A stretch of DNA of 64,000 bases from Morella rubra (GCA_003952965.2 CM025850.1:33088235-33152234), one strand, 5' to 3'. Positions 1-12,651 are shown, counted from the stretch's first letter. Numbers and translations are program-made. The notes: generated from the letters alone by a model not told the origin.

Positions 1-58
1 TTAACTCATGAGAAAAAGAAAAGAAAGTGCTATAATGCGCAAAAATAACAAAACTAAC

Positions 59-1368
59 CTTCTTCTCCTTGCCAATGTTGAGAACGATCAGCTCCACCAA
101 CCCTTTTGTATTCATCAGCACGCCAAGCGTCAGCGATTCCCTCACTGGCATCATAAACATCAGCGCCACAGCAAAAGTCCCGAGAATTTTACCAGCACAA
201 GCTGTGGATATAACCAGCGCTAGAAGTCCCCATGACTTTGCTCCTCGTATTTGGGCCACGTCGGTCTTCAACCCGCTCGACGCAAAGTATAGAGGAAGAA
301 GCAGACTGGTAACGAAGTCCTCGATCCTTTCAATCAATCTGTCGGCGAATTCTCCACCTTTCGGGATTGTTAACCCGAATACGAACGCTCCGAAAATGGA
401 ATGGATGCCGATAAGGTCAGTCATAAACCCAGAAACCAGGACACCAGTTAACGTCAAACAGATATAAGCTTCGTCAACGACGTCGTGCTGCGGCGAGCAC
501 CGCCGTGCAACCCATTTCATTGCGGGTGCGATGACTAGCAGCATGAAAGCAACGAATGCAGCCCCTGAGAGGAGGACCCAGATTGATATCAAGGGGCTCT
601 TGTGGCCTCCACCGTCACCGTCGCCGGCAAGTGCCACGGCTAGAGCTAGTAGGATCCATGCAGCGACGTCGTTAAATGCAGCCGCCGCCATCGCTGTCTC
701 ACCCAATTGGGTGGTTAGAAGTTTGAGTTCTGCTAAAATGCGCGCAAGGACAGGAAACGCGGTGATAGAGAGCGCGACTCCCATGAACACGAGGAATTGG
801 CCATAACCGACTTTGTCGGCTCCGTCGATGGATTTTCGAAGGACATAGGCGACCCCGATTCCGCAGATGAAAGGGAGGGAAATTCCGGCGGCTGCTATGC
901 CAAAAGCTCTTTTGCCACTGCGACGTACTGAGCTAAGATCGAGTTCAAGGCCTACGAGAAACAAAAAGAAAAGAAGACCGATACTGGCCACAGATTCCAG
1001 AATCGGAGTACTCCAAGAGGGAAATATTCGGTTCAAGTAGTGTTTGTTTCTTCCCAAAGTCGACGGTCCGAGCAGAATTCCACCCTGAAATACAAATTCA
1101 GAAGAGAATCAAATACATATACATGTGTATGTCTGTTTTATGTGTGCGTGTGTGAGAGAGAGAGAGAGAGAGAAAGTGGGGAACGTACAACTATCTCAGC
1201 AATGACTTTGGGTTGGCGAAGAGGTTTAAGGAGAAAGGCGAGGAAGCGGCTGACGGCAATGATTAAGGTGGCTTGAACTATAAGGAGAGGGAAGGCATAG
1301 TCTAGGGGATTATCCCCTTGCCAAGCTCCATTTGATGAGGTTTTAATGGAGGTTATGTTGACCGTCAT
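59..1368 (-). CDS. CHX20: Cation/H+ exchanger, CHX20-type, 5' part (exons 1-2)
   Basis: Monovalent cation/proton antiporter of the plant CPA2/CHX family. Arabidopsis CHX20 acts in guard-cell endomembranes in K+ and pH homeostasis. Exon 1 is 1189-1368 (60 codons) and ends before a GTACGT donor. Exon 2 is 59-1084, exactly 342 codons in phase 0, starting after a CAG acceptor and ending before GTTAGT. The first residues ([14 protein letters not shown]), [14 protein letters not shown], the membrane segments [14 protein letters not shown] and [18 protein letters not shown], and [14 protein letters not shown] are typical of this family. By memory the N-terminus fits CHX20 better than CHX17-19. The 402 codons cover roughly half of the usual length (about 840 residues); the rest of the exchanger domain and the cytosolic tail lie beyond the left edge. 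No stop or frameshift is seen. Intron 1 carries a GA/CT microsatellite. Confidence 0.93.
1141..1175. repeat. Compound (GT)n/(GA)n microsatellite in CHX20 intron 1
   Basis: A short TG-rich tract runs into about ten GA dinucleotides inside the first intron. On the gene strand it is a CT-rich tract close to the 5' splice site. It is probably length-polymorphic. Confidence 0.8.
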
Positions 1369-1490
1369 GTTTGTTTCTGATAAAGCTTACTAGAGAGTAC
1401 TCTCTGTATTTCATCAAAGCAAATTTGGGCGAATATGTCAGTTTAGAGAGACATAGTGGAATGTGAAGAGGAGCCAAGCAATTTATAGAG
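1369..1490 (-). promoter_or_regulatory. 5' UTR and TATA box of the CHX20-type gene
   Basis: Reading the minus strand, a TATAAAT box lies at about 1481-1487, some 115 bases upstream of the ATG at 1368. That fits a short leader starting near 1450. No other promoter motif was convincing. Confidence 0.5.
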
Positions 1491-1499
1491 AACAGGGCT

Positions 1500-3520
1500 G
1501 GCTAGCTTGATTCATAAAGAGAAGCCAAGCTTTTGCATCATATGTTGTCACGTCCAAGATGTGGAGTTGAGCAACATGACAAAGTTATAAAGAATAACAA
1601 ACTTTGAAATAGTACTTAAAGGGTTCAAAAGATAAACTCTTTTTTTGTGTGGAAAACACAGGAAATGAAGAAAACTTAAGAGTCTTTCTTTTGAGAAAGT
1701 TATTTTTTCTTCTTTTATGTTCAAATAAGAAACCAAAAACGGCAGCATATAAAACATGTTTCTAATATCATTTTCGAAATATCATTCCCTTACAAAAAGG
1801 CTATTTTAGGATTAAAACTCAATTTTTTTCAGTTAAAGATTTAAATTTCTCAAAGCCACAATCGAATAAATATTTATGTTTTCACGAACCCTTGAACGAT
1901 TTTATCGTAGTCGGTTTGGATAGCCCACTTTTATCATTTTGTCAAAGACAAAAGAATTACTCCACTGTAAGACGATTATAATATTGGATTGGCCTCGTAT
2001 GTATATACTGTCGGTTATAACATAGATAGCCAATTGGATCAAACGATTGTGGTCGGAGCCAACTGGACCCAACTTGCTAGAAACAGTGCGATGCAGCTTG
2101 AGTTTAAGGTTAACAGGGGCAGTGTGGCGACAGGAGTAATAGCGCCGTTGACCCCCTGCTCAAGCGATATCATGAATCCTTTGAAATAGGCAGCACCAAG
2201 TATACCGCAAAGCTATAATTAACAACACAAAACACCTCCTTTTTTTCTGTTTTCTACTTTAATTGATACGATAGTATGTCTGATTTTTCAAAAGCGTAAG
2301 AATATTTGATTCCTTTGAACTGATCTCTTTTTCCCAGTTTCAAATATAAATTAAGTCAGCCTATATATAATAAAATAATAATATATAAACAACTTCATAT
2401 TTTTCTACGGTTTTGCGAGTTCAAATGACGAAGAATGGATGTGCACCATTTTTTTTTTTTTTTGTAAACAAATTCCGACGAGGTGTAATTTCCCTCATTT
2501 CAAAGGTCTTTCACGACATTATAAGGAAGTTTCTCCCAGAGAAGTTATCGGATGGAAAAGGCGTCGTTTGCTTCAAAGACGTCTCCTCGAATTATAATCA
2601 CGTTTCGTCATTGTCTCTCGTGAAAGTCCCAATGACATATCTACCCGCAGGGCCCAGGCCAACGGTTGCCTGGCGCCATGCCAAGAGGCAAGAAGCTGGT
2701 GCTGGTCTATGTGATCAACTTGGTTTCATCCATGAAACACGTGACCTCCTCGTGGCTGCAAGCGCTGGTCAACCGAAGCGGCGCAGATTGCAGAGCCGTA
2801 GGAGGAAAAGACATATGACAAACTGACACGTGTGCTTGAAGACTGATATGAGTTAGAAGTCGTCCCTCTCGTACGCCGGAGAAAGTACGAAACACGACAA
2901 GCTGAAGCAAGATGGCATGGAGCAGCTGCTTGAACTTTGAATATTCAGAAGACAACGAGGTGTCAATAGTCGCAAGTAGGAAATGATAAGGTTAATTATA
3001 AACGACTTGAGATCCAACTAGGATGAAATCGATGATTTGAGTACGTACGTATTCGCCTTATAGTCTCCCAAAGACGCAATCCAAGAAGGAAAACAAAAAA
3101 TAATATTTAAGCTGAAGTTTGGCTGGATGCCCTTCTTTTTCGTCTTTTTCATTCTACCTAGCTACTTGCACGTTATCAACTATTCAACCGAATTATTCGA
3201 GGGTACATTTTTTTACCCTTTTTCTTAATATATATAAATTTGTCCTTTTATTCGGGAAAGAAATATAAAATGCAGTACTAGTAAATAAACAGGCTACTGG
3301 CTATATAAAAATCTAAAGAGTTCCTTATAAATTGTGTTTGTGAAAGTTTAGATCATGGAAACAAAGAATCTTTAACCTCCACCACAAAATCCAAGAAGTA
3401 CTTTTACCTCCTCCACAAAATCGTTTTCTAAAGGATTAGGTATTAGCTAGCTAGCAATATCGTCAATCATGTAGGCCAGGTCAACTATTAAACAAGATCT
3501 CCCAGCGTACCAATCCTACC
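1500..3520. other. Intergenic sequence with a GC-richer patch
   Basis: No gene is recognisable. About 2560-2840 is richer in GC than its surroundings and stays open for 137 codons on the plus strand (2413-2826) and 82 codons on the minus strand (2707-2955). Neither translation resembles a family I know, and the N-terminus of the plus reading crosses a T-run giving five Phe. It may be a decayed gene fragment or a CpG-rich regulatory patch. Confidence 0.3.
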
Positions 3521-3523
3521 TTC

Positions 3524-3645
3524 ATCTTTGTTCAAAAAGTCACATGACTCTTGCAAATTGCAAATTGAAGTCCATGTGTCTTCATATATCTTTGTTCAAA
3601 AAGTCACATGACTCTTGCAAATTGCAAATTGAAGTGCATGTGTCT
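3524..3645. repeat. Two-copy tandem duplication, period 64
   Basis: A 58-base block beginning ATCTTTGTTCAAAAAGTCAC at 3524 recurs at 3588 with one substitution (C to G near the end) and a six-base spacer. The near identity indicates a recent local duplication. Confidence 0.9.
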
Positions 3646-3896
3646 ACTGTCTAAAGTAAACAATCAGTACCATTCATAAGAACAAGAATATTTTAGATGA
3701 ATCTTAAAGCGGTCTAAAGTAGTTGTTGTATGATTAAATTAAACGCATACCATGTGTAAATTTCTTATTCGTTGTGTGAACGATCCATAAGAAATCATAG
3801 TAGCCACATCGCCCACATGCTCCCATTTCTATCTTTTTCATCCCAACTTACACATGCATGGGCGGTACCATGTTAATTAATTAGTTCTAAAGAATT

Positions 3897-5150
3897 TAAA
3901 AAATTCAGTTTAGACCCTAATAACACTTAGAGGGGGTGAATACATGTTTTCCCTCTAATTAACAAATCAATAACAATTTAAAACATGTTCTAAAATTGTT
4001 AAGCCTAGATATGCATAATAATCAACTCAATCAACAAATAAGCAGGAAAATTAAAACAAACTTCAATCACACAAAGAGACAAGGATTTTGACGAAGTGGA
4101 AAACCTTTGAAATATCATTCAAAGGAAAAACCACTTCGGACTAGCAGCCACCTGAAATCCACTAAAAAGAAAACCTTGCAAATAGTGATTCAGATACGAG
4201 CAACCCCAGTTGCTTGACTTTGACAACCCTGATGTAATAATCTAAGCCTCCCTACTTAGACCCGCTCCGTATAGCATTCCCCTCAGACCTTTGAGGTTCT
4301 TCTTATGGATTCTTCACCGAACACTCGTGTTCTTCCCTTCAACACCATGAAGGTTACAAAGATATTTGATGGAAGAATAGAGAAAAACTCATCAATCTTG
4401 AAGCACAAATTTTCTAGGGTTTTTCTCTCAAGGAAGGAGGCACAAGTATGCTCAATGAGGCCTCAATAATCTTCTAGTTGGCCTCCCACGAAACCTAGTA
4501 GGGTTTCACAAGTTTTCACAAGGAAAGTCCAAAATTTAGTAATTTTGAAATTCACCGAAAGTCGCTTGAGAGCGAGTCGAGTGCTCGTACTTAGACCCAC
4601 TCCATACAGCAATCCCCTCAGACCTTTGAGGTTATTCTTATGGATTCTTCACCGAACACTCTTGTTCTTCCTTCAACTCCATAAAGGTTGCAAAGATATT
4701 TGATGGAAGAATAGAGAAAAACTCATCAATCTTGAAGCACAAATTTTCTGGGGTTTTTCTCTCAATGAAGGAGGCACAAGTATGCTCAATGGAGGCCTCA
4801 ATAATCTTCTAATCGGCCTCCAATGAAACCTAGTAGGGTTTCACAAGTTTTCACAAGGAAAGTCCAAAATTTAGTAATTTTTGAAATTCACCGAAAGTCG
4901 CTTGAGAGCGAGTCGAGTGCTCGTTGAACACTTATGTTTCTGTCTGAAATTATAACTGAACGCTCGAGCGCTTGTTGAACCTCTGTTTGAATTTTTAAGG
5001 GCGCTCGAGCGCTTGTTGAACGCTGGTTGAATGTGATGACTCTGGATAGACCATCAACTTTAACTCTTGAACAAATGTGGGGATCAAAATTACAACTCGA
5101 TCATGACATATTTTGACATGGAATGATGCCAACACAAAAATGCACTAACA
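3897..5150 (-). repeat. 3' LTR of the gag-only element, enlarged by internal duplication
   Basis: The downstream LTR in element orientation is 1254 bases, against 953 for its partner. Most of the excess is an internal tandem duplication of about 335 bases. The outer end is less clean than the other LTR: the expected terminal CA on the minus strand has become TTA or similar. Confidence 0.85.
4254..4924. repeat. 335-bp tandem duplication inside the left LTR
   Basis: The block starting ACTTAGACCCGCTCC at 4254 is repeated from 4589 with a few substitutions (for example ACTTAGACCCACTCC) and ends at 4924. The right LTR has only one copy of this block, so the duplication arose after insertion or in one LTR only. 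Confidence 0.9.
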
Positions 5151-6640
5151 AACTCTCTCTTTGGCAATTTGTGACAAAACCCACATATATAAAATAAACA
5201 AAACATAGATCTTTGCCAATCACCAAAGCAATGATCTATTTACATGAATATCAACCTATGACCTAAAAGACGTGTTCAAGAGTCTTTGAATCTGTTACCT
5301 GAAAAACACAATCTCAAAGACCAAGTAAAAGCATAGAGAACAAACAAATATATATAATTGAAGTTGCAAATGAAATACAGAAACAAAGCATTTGCTCCCC
5401 CTTAACCAGTTATTCATTGCAAATAATCTCCTCTTTTTGTCACAAATGGACAAAGGGAAACAAAATGCCACCGCTCATTGATGAAATAAAATGCATGCAA
5501 ACATGAAAATGAGCATCAACCGACATAAGAATTGCATATCACAGATAAGATAAATTAAAGGCAAAACCAAGGCACAATCAACCAAAACCGACAACAATGT
5601 ATAAAGGAATAGGCGAATAAGAAAGGCAACACACAATTTGATAATGAGATAAGGAAAAATTATTGAAAAGAGCAAATGATCAAATGCCAAAAATCAAATC
5701 ATGGAACTAAGAGACATATCCAAAATTCTCAAGAGTGTGGAAAATCAATACAAGCTTATTGTATGATCATGAAAAATAATATTCATTGATTGTATGTCAC
5801 ACGTCTCTAAATGGTTTTAACATCAATAATTAAAAAATGTAGAACTGCATACGTGTGTGAAATACGAAACACAATCAAAGAAGCTTAAGACCTTAATTTT
5901 GTGAGAGGAGGTCAAAGCTAGCCAAATGAAACCATGAGTGAAAAGAGAGACATATTACACCAAATGAAAGTCAAACCCAATGCCACTAGACCTGAGTATG
6001 TAACTTTGTTGCTTGTTTTTCTCCCCCTAAATATTTTGCATCTTTTGCTTTTACTTTTTCTTCTTTTCTTTTCTTTTCTAGAATAGTAACAACTTCTTTT
6101 GAAGTGGAGATAATCTTTTGGAGCCTTTGACTCTAAGAGGGGCAATGAATAAGGTCAGCTAGTCAAAGGTCAATTCAGTCTGATGAACATGATCTCTTTC
6201 ACTTGTGGTTGCAGACCCAAAACTCACACATGCGATCAAGCCTCATCTAACCATATTCAGTGTGCACTGTGATTGGGTATGACAAATATACATTTGAAAA
6301 TCATGTCAACTAATACCAAAAAGAGACAATAGGCATGACTCTCAAATCATATTATAATCCAGACATAAATTGAGAAAGTATGTAAAAGATCATGCTCGAA
6401 AATCTCAAGTATGTCAATCAGGCCAATGACCAAATGTGCTGACAAAAGGCACATAACAATCATCAAATTTTTTTTTTAATATTAAAAAAAAACAAAACAG
6501 GGAAATAAAAGCACATGAACTCACAAGATAAGCAAACACACATGAAAATTAATTTAAAAACGAAATATAAATGCAACCTAAGCTAATGCAAGCAAGAACA
6601 AAAAATACTCAAGGAGTAAAACATGTACCAATAGCCTTCA
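5151..6640. other. Non-coding 3' interior of the gag-only element
   Basis: About 1.5 kb between the end of the gag remnant and the 3' LTR. It contains no pol domain in any frame. Near 5400-5460 the minus strand resembles the purine-rich tail that usually precedes the 3' LTR of SIRE-like elements, so the original 3' end is kept and pol was lost by deletion. Confidence 0.6.
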
Positions 6641-8453
6641 TGTTGGCTAATAGTTTTCATCCTTTTTCACCCAAATCTTCTTGACATATGTTGATTGTTT
6701 GGTCAAGTTCTCCAACTTTGCATTTATAATCATGGTGTGCTTAGTGAGAACCTTGATTTGGTTTTCAAGATTCGTATGCTCAATGCTGTAGAAATGGTTA
6801 CTATGTGTGTGCTTTTGTGCTCTCAATTTAAAACAATAAGGTCTGATGTGATCTATTTATCCACAAAATGACAAGTAGGAACAAATCGATGTGAAGTGTG
6901 TGTTTTAGGTGGAACAATATGAGAATGAGTATTCATGGATGGAGAGTTAGTCTTTTTACCTTCACTCACCTTTCTCTGAAGAGCTTTAACTTCTGCTTGT
7001 TTGATTGGCAATGACGCCAGAACGAAGACAATATTTGAAGTTGATGCACCACTCGACTCGTTGTATCCCAAACCTTTCCTATTTCCAGGTGTTGCTCCCA
7101 AGCTTAACATGTGTCAAGCTTTTTAGACCCACTAGAGAATTGTTGAAGTTGAGCATTAGATTTCTCTAGTTTGCACTCTAAGTCTTTCACTTCAACTTCA
7201 AGGGCCAAGTTCTTCAGTTTCAAGTCATCAGACAACTTGATGTATTCTTCAAGCGTGGCAGTGAGGTTATCCCTTTCAAGTTGAGTCTCATGAAGTTTCT
7301 CTAGGGTCCTTTTATTTACCTTGTGCAGTTTCAGGCTTTCCCTAAAGAGTTTGTCATACACCTCTTACAAGCTTCTTCAACATCAGATTCATCTTCAGAT
7401 GTCTCCGTTTTAGAGTTAATATCCTGCAAATCACAATTATCAGTACTAGACATAAAAGTCATAAAATTTACCTATTCTTCTTCATCACTGCTGGAATTTG
7501 ATTCGTCGTCACTCAGTGAAGCATTCATAGCTTTTCCTTTCGACTTGAGATATGTTGGACACTCTGATCTGACATGACCAAACCCTTGACACTCAAAACA
7601 AGTCAATTTTTTATTCTTGGACTCATTAGCAATGTGCTTATCTCTCTTCTCCTTTCTGAATCCACTGGAGCTACCATGATTCTTTTCAGCACCTTTATTA
7701 AATCTTTTTTGATCATCCTTTGATCTCAAAAATTTTCTGAATTTTTTGACTAGAACGCTGAAGTTCTCATCATCTAGAGATTCATCTGACTCAGAACATA
7801 CTTCTTCTTTACTAGATCTCAAGGCAATAGACTTGTTCTTCTTAGGCTGAGGCAATGTCTGTCATAGGTTTGCAGAGACCCAACTAGTTCTTCAATCTTC
7901 ATCGTGTCCAAGTCTTTACTTTCCTCAATTGCTGTAACTTTGGTCTAATCTCTCAAGAAGAGATCTTATAACGCTACTTTCTAGTATCCTCTCTCCAAGT
8001 TGTAGCTCGAGTTAACTATGTCATTTAGCTTTGCATAAAACTCATCATCTTCCTTCATTCGAATTTCTTCAAACTTTGTGGTCAACATCTGAAGCTTCGA
8101 GTTTTTAACGGTCTTGGAACCTTAATGAGATGTCTCTAAAATCTCTCAAACTTCTTAGAAGTTTCACACATAGAAATTTGCTTAAACTCATCAGCAGACA
8201 CAGCCAGAAAAATAGAATATAAGCCTTTGTTATTCCAATTACATTCACTTATCTCATTAATAGTCCAAGTGCCAATATCTTTATGTGTTTTAACACCTTC
8301 AACAGTGGAAAAGGATGTCAACCACCCTTTAACCCAAAAACTCCAAACTTGTTCACCAAGAGATTTCAAAAAAGTTTTCATGCTAACTTTCCAATACACA
8401 TAATTACTTCTATCAAAATATGGAGGCACAGACAAAGACTGACTTTGATTCAT
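6640..8453 (-). pseudogene. Copia-type Gag remnant with CCHC zinc knuckle
   Basis: Gag packages retrotransposon RNA into cytoplasmic virus-like particles. Reading starts at 8453 with a DUF4219-like N-terminus (PPYFDRSNYVYWKVSMKTFL). A UBN2-like stretch follows, broken by frameshifts at about 7860-8140. Then comes a lysine-rich stretch with a CX2CX4HX4C knuckle (CFECQGFGHVRSEC, about 7565-7610) and an acidic tail. A leucine/lysine coiled coil lies at 7104-7361, and a GLGYNESS segment at 6853-7110. A second knuckle near 6850 is interrupted by a stop and frameshift but resumes as HIRPYCFKL in another frame. At least four breaks make it non-functional as it stands. Confidence 0.8.
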
Positions 8454-8483
8454 CTAGACTAAGGGATCAAGGACCGATATTAA

Positions 8484-8495
8484 GCTTCAATACCA
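8484..8495 (-). promoter_or_regulatory. Primer-binding site, initiator tRNA-Met type
   Basis: Two bases inside the 5' LTR the minus strand reads TGGTATTGAAGC, close to the plant tRNA-iMet complement TGGTATCAGAGC. It fixes the element's orientation. Confidence 0.7.
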
Positions 8496-8497
8496 AT

Positions 8498-9450
8498 TGA
8501 AAAATCTGTTTAGACCCTAATAACACTTAGAGGGGGTGAATACGTGTTTTTCCTCTAATTAACAAATCAATAACAATTTTAAAACATGTTCTAAAATTAT
8601 TCAGCCTAGATATGCAAAATAATCAACTTAATCAACAAATAAGCAGTGAAAAATTAAAACAAACTTCAATCACACAAAGAGACAAGGATTTGGTGACGAA
8701 GTGGAAAACCTTTGAAATATCATTCAAAGGAAAAATCACTCCGGGCTAGCAGCCACCTAAAATCCACTAAGAAGAAAACCTTACAAATAGTGATTCAGAC
8801 ACAAGCAACCCCAATTGCTTGACTCTGACAACCCTGATGTAATAATCTAAGTCTCCTGCTTAGACCCGCTCCGTACGGCATTCCCCTCAGACTTTTGAGG
8901 TTCTTCTTACGGATTTTTCACTGAACACTCCTGTTCTTCGACACGCCTTCAACACCATGAAGGTTACAAAGATATTTGATGGAAGAATAGAGAAAAACTC
9001 ATCAATCTTGAAAACTCATCAATATTGAAGCACAAATCTTCTGGAGTTTTCTCTCAAGGAAGGAGACACAAGTATGCTCAATGGAGGCCTCGATAATCTT
9101 CTAGTGGTCTCCCATGAAAACTAGTAGTGTTTCACAAGAAAAGTCTAAAACTTTAGTGATTTTTGAAATTCACTAGAAGTCACTCGAGCGCAGGTCGAGC
9201 GCTTGTCGAACGCTTATATTTTTGTCTGAAATTATAACTGAGTGCTCGAGCGCTTATTGAACGCTGTTGAACGTGATGACTCTATTTGAATTTTATAAGG
9301 GCGCTCGAGCGCTTGTTGAACGTTGGTTGAACGTGATGACTTTGGATAGACCATCATCTCTAACTTTAAAACAAATGTAGGGACCAAAATTACAACTCAA
9401 TCACGACATATTTTGACACAGAATGATGCCACCACAAAAATTTACTAACA
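8498..9450 (-). repeat. 5' LTR of the gag-only element
   Basis: A 953-base LTR, TG to CA on the minus strand. It ends next to the primer-binding site and is flanked on its outer side by AAATT. Confidence 0.85.
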
Positions 9451-9455
9451 AAATT

Positions 9456-11441
9456 CACTTTATTATTATACCTACCCATATGTTTGATTATTAAAATTAT
9501 AATTTGACTACTCTCTCCCTAAAAAAGAGTGAGCTAATACCTCTAACAAGAATCGGTTTCTCCTCAGGCATGAGAGTTTAAAAGAATTTTTTGATTAAAC
9601 ACAATAGTGTTGTATGCACGACAAATTAAAGTTAGGATATTCGAGTAGGTTACATAAACAAGGTAACAACTTTAATTTCATCCTTACTCGAAATAAGCTG
9701 GCAATTAGGTATCGAGAAGAAGCTTAATTTCTCTAGAAAATCAACTTTCAAATCCCATCATCAATGCATTCTCAAACGGCTGCACTTTCTTTGTGATCAT
9801 GAGATTTTTGCTAATCTTTCGTACTAGTTTAACTCTTCTAGTTTCTATACCGATTATACAAACATCCTCTTTAAGTCTCGTGACATTGGTTTCATAATTA
9901 ATTGAGGCTGAAAAGTGAAAAGTGAAGTGTTTTAAAAAAAAATTGTAAGATTACTTGAGAGTACTTTATATAGTTAAAAAATAAATTATTAGAAATTCCT
10001 TCGGAAGATGATAAATATTCTTGAATACATTTGACTAAAGAATAGTAAATTTTTTACTCTTGTTTCTTTTGTTTTGTATAGGTGTAAACGTTCATAAATG
10101 TTCCGCGCCCGCCCAAATGAGATAATTTGTTGTATATATATGCATCACAAGTTAATTAGATGGGTGTTATGTTTTTCTTCATCATCTAACCCTATTTTGC
10201 AGGTATAGAGCACAAAGTGTGTGATAACTTACTTTAGCATCAACAAACTAAGAATCTCACAACGTATACCCCCGCTTACATGCATCTATGCCGGCCACTT
10301 CCCATCCCTTTCACCATATCTTTGTCGCACCATAACAAAGGCCCAAAATTTGCTCATGTAGTTGTGTCGTCCCTCACACAGAGATACCAAATAGGCAGTT
10401 GATCTGGATTGTTAGATCGGCCACAATGGGTCCACTCCATCGAGTCAACGACCATAATTATTAGGAGAAACAAGGGCCATGATCCGCCCTAAGGATCAAA
10501 CTCATGAAAAGCACCCGTCCCAGTCTCACTTCGTAGAGTAAGTTGCATTCTATTTTCCATATGGACACAGGAAGTAGATGAGGCGGGTCTCTATCTCATA
10601 TGTCCCTTGCGTTGGTGCATGTCAATGACGCTTTATGTTGGGCACTGGGAAGGAGATACGCAAGGTGTCCGTGAGTCAAATATATTGGATCATGAGATAA
10701 AGATCAAAAGGCTTTCACGTGCTTTCATTTTCAAAACATGATTGACCGGGGATGCATTATTATCTATCTTATGGTCTAACCAAAATAGAAAATGTGCAAT
10801 TTTTTACTGTGCTCACACTAATCACTTGCTAACTTTCCTTTTCATACCTCCTGGAGGGACTTGTTTCGATTCAGTGGTGAGAAAGTGAGGGATTCAAGGC
10901 CACAAATAGTGGCAATTATTACATTTTCTTTTCCATTTCTTTTCAACGTTGAACATGAGGGTTTCCAGTGAGGACCTATAAAGTGGTAGGCACACCATAC
11001 TATGCTTGTAATTGCATGAGTTTGTTCAAAAGTTCAAGCCATTGTGAACCCACCCACATATATATATAGGTGTTTTGAATAGAATGGTCATTTTCATCAA
11101 TTTTTTTTCTGCTATGATACCGGTGGATTCTTTTTATATATGAATCTGTTGGGTAAATTAACAAGAGACTTACCAAGTAAGGTACTACATTGGTTGCTTA
11201 GTATTTGCAGTAGAACAAACTCGATCGGTTACATATTCTTTCATGCATAACACAAAGAATTTTAAGGATATGTTCAATATTTTAAGCAGAAATAGGAGCA
11301 TGTTGTTAGAATTTTAGTCTTGATCGAATTGCGTGAAGACTTGTTTACACCTATTGGGATTAGTTAATCTTGTTCACATAGGAATAGGATTGGATGTCTA
11401 ATTTTAGTTGGGCTCTAATTTATAAACCATCTCCACTAGTT
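9456..11441. other. Intergenic, no gene seen
   Basis: About 2 kb of AT-rich sequence without a credible open frame on either strand. No domain, RNA gene or terminal repeat was recognised. Confidence 0.6.
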
Positions 11442-11446
11442 GTATT

Positions 11447-12651
11447 TGTAAATATTAGGATTAAGGCAACCCATGAGGGAGGTTGAATTGGGTTTCCAAA
11501 CTTTTTCGCTTTTAACCCCTAAAGTCGTGTTTGCAAAGTAAAGACTAATTTAGCACAAGTATGTTGATGTAGCAAGTAAATAAGTGTTGAATGTAAAGAG
11601 TAGGGTTTAGAGAAGCAAACACGAGATTTTTAGGTGGTTTGGCAAACCCGCCTACATCCACCCCTCAAGCTCCTTCGCCGAGCCTTAAGGTTTTCCCACT
11701 ATCTTCAAATAGTGTACACACTAGCTTTCGAGTGCTAGAGAACCGTACAAGTGTTTTCCCGGGCTCAACACTCACAACCCAACCAAGCTTGAGATATACC
11801 CTCTCTAAGCTTTTTCTTTAGTGAACAACCTCACTAAAGGAATCACCTCTTTTGGATATGAAGTTTACAAGAATAAGCTCTCTCAAAGAGTAGTTATGAA
11901 AATTTAAAACTCTATCTCTTTGATTCACACAATGACAAGGATAAGAAAGTATAATTTGTGTGAATGATATGAAAAAATATAGAATAAGAAGGTTTAAGAT
12001 ATTTCTCAAGCTATGTAAAATGATATGTGGTCGAGCTCTTTTGTTTAGAGACAATAGGAAGGTCTTTTTATAGGTCACATGAGAAAACTAGCCGTTTATA
12101 GCCGTTAGGGGTCGATTTGACAATTTTACCGTTGTACCGGTCGACCGCTTCAACTAGCCGTTGCTCAACGGTCATAAAATTTGAATGCTGTCAAATTTTG
12201 TCTCATCATTCTCTTCATGTAGCGGTCGACTGCTATAAATCATTTTCATAGACCGCTACAATTAAAAAAACCCATTTTTGACGTTTTTAAAATCCCACTT
12301 CAAAAACCAACTTCCCAAAAGTATAACCAAGGCTTGGGAGTTTATATAGGATGATTTGAAAACATTTAAAGCGCATTTTGGTTGTCAAACATGTGATAAG
12401 AAGATTATACACAGTTTGAAAAATATGCAATTGTGTGATTCAAATCCTTGTCAAAGGTGAAACTAAGAGTTACAAGGTTATACCCTATAGTCTTGAATCT
12501 TCACTTTTGAGCTTCTTGCATCTTCTTGATCTTTAATCTTCTTGTTTTTGGCTCTTTGATAAAAATGTCTTTGTCTTTGAAGATGTCCATTTTGAAAACT
12601 TAATCCATTTATTGAAATCATCGAAATATTAATTGTAAACAAAAGCCAACA
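11447..12651 (-). mobile_element. Solo LTR of a Copia-type retrotransposon
   Basis: A 1205-base sequence begins TGTAAATATT and ends AAAGCCAACA (plus strand), so it is TG...CA in both directions. It is flanked by a perfect 5-bp duplication, GTATT at 11442-11446 and 12652-12656. No gag, pol, primer-binding site or partner LTR is present. Solo LTRs arise by recombination between the two LTRs of one element. By analogy with the layout of the gag-only element (a CCCTC-rich stretch near the LTR 3' end), it probably points to the minus strand. Small open frames inside it (11639-11821, 11818-12078) are not genes. Confidence 0.85.

Larger units (their letters stand above)
3897..9450 (-). mobile_element. 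Non-autonomous LTR retrotransposon, gag only (SIRE-like Copia)
   Basis: Two direct repeats (3897-5150 and 8498-9450) flank a 3.35-kb interior. On the minus strand each LTR starts TGTTAGT; the 5' LTR ends in TCA. The primer-binding site lies just inside the right LTR, and a purine-rich stretch (AAAGAGAGAG) precedes the left LTR, so the element points to the minus strand. Flanks are GAATT (3892-3896) and AAATT (9451-9455), a target duplication with one mismatch. The interior codes for a broken Gag with CCHC knuckle and coiled coil, but shows no protease, integrase, reverse transcriptase or RNase H. The Gag style (coiled coil followed by a GLGYNESS segment) resembles SIRE/Maximus elements. The LTRs differ at many sites, so the insertion is old. 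Confidence 0.85.

Noticed and set aside
1989-2189. 66-codon plus-strand frame and a hydrophobic minus-strand frame in the same place
   Set aside because: No start context, no family match, isolated in AT-rich intergenic sequence.
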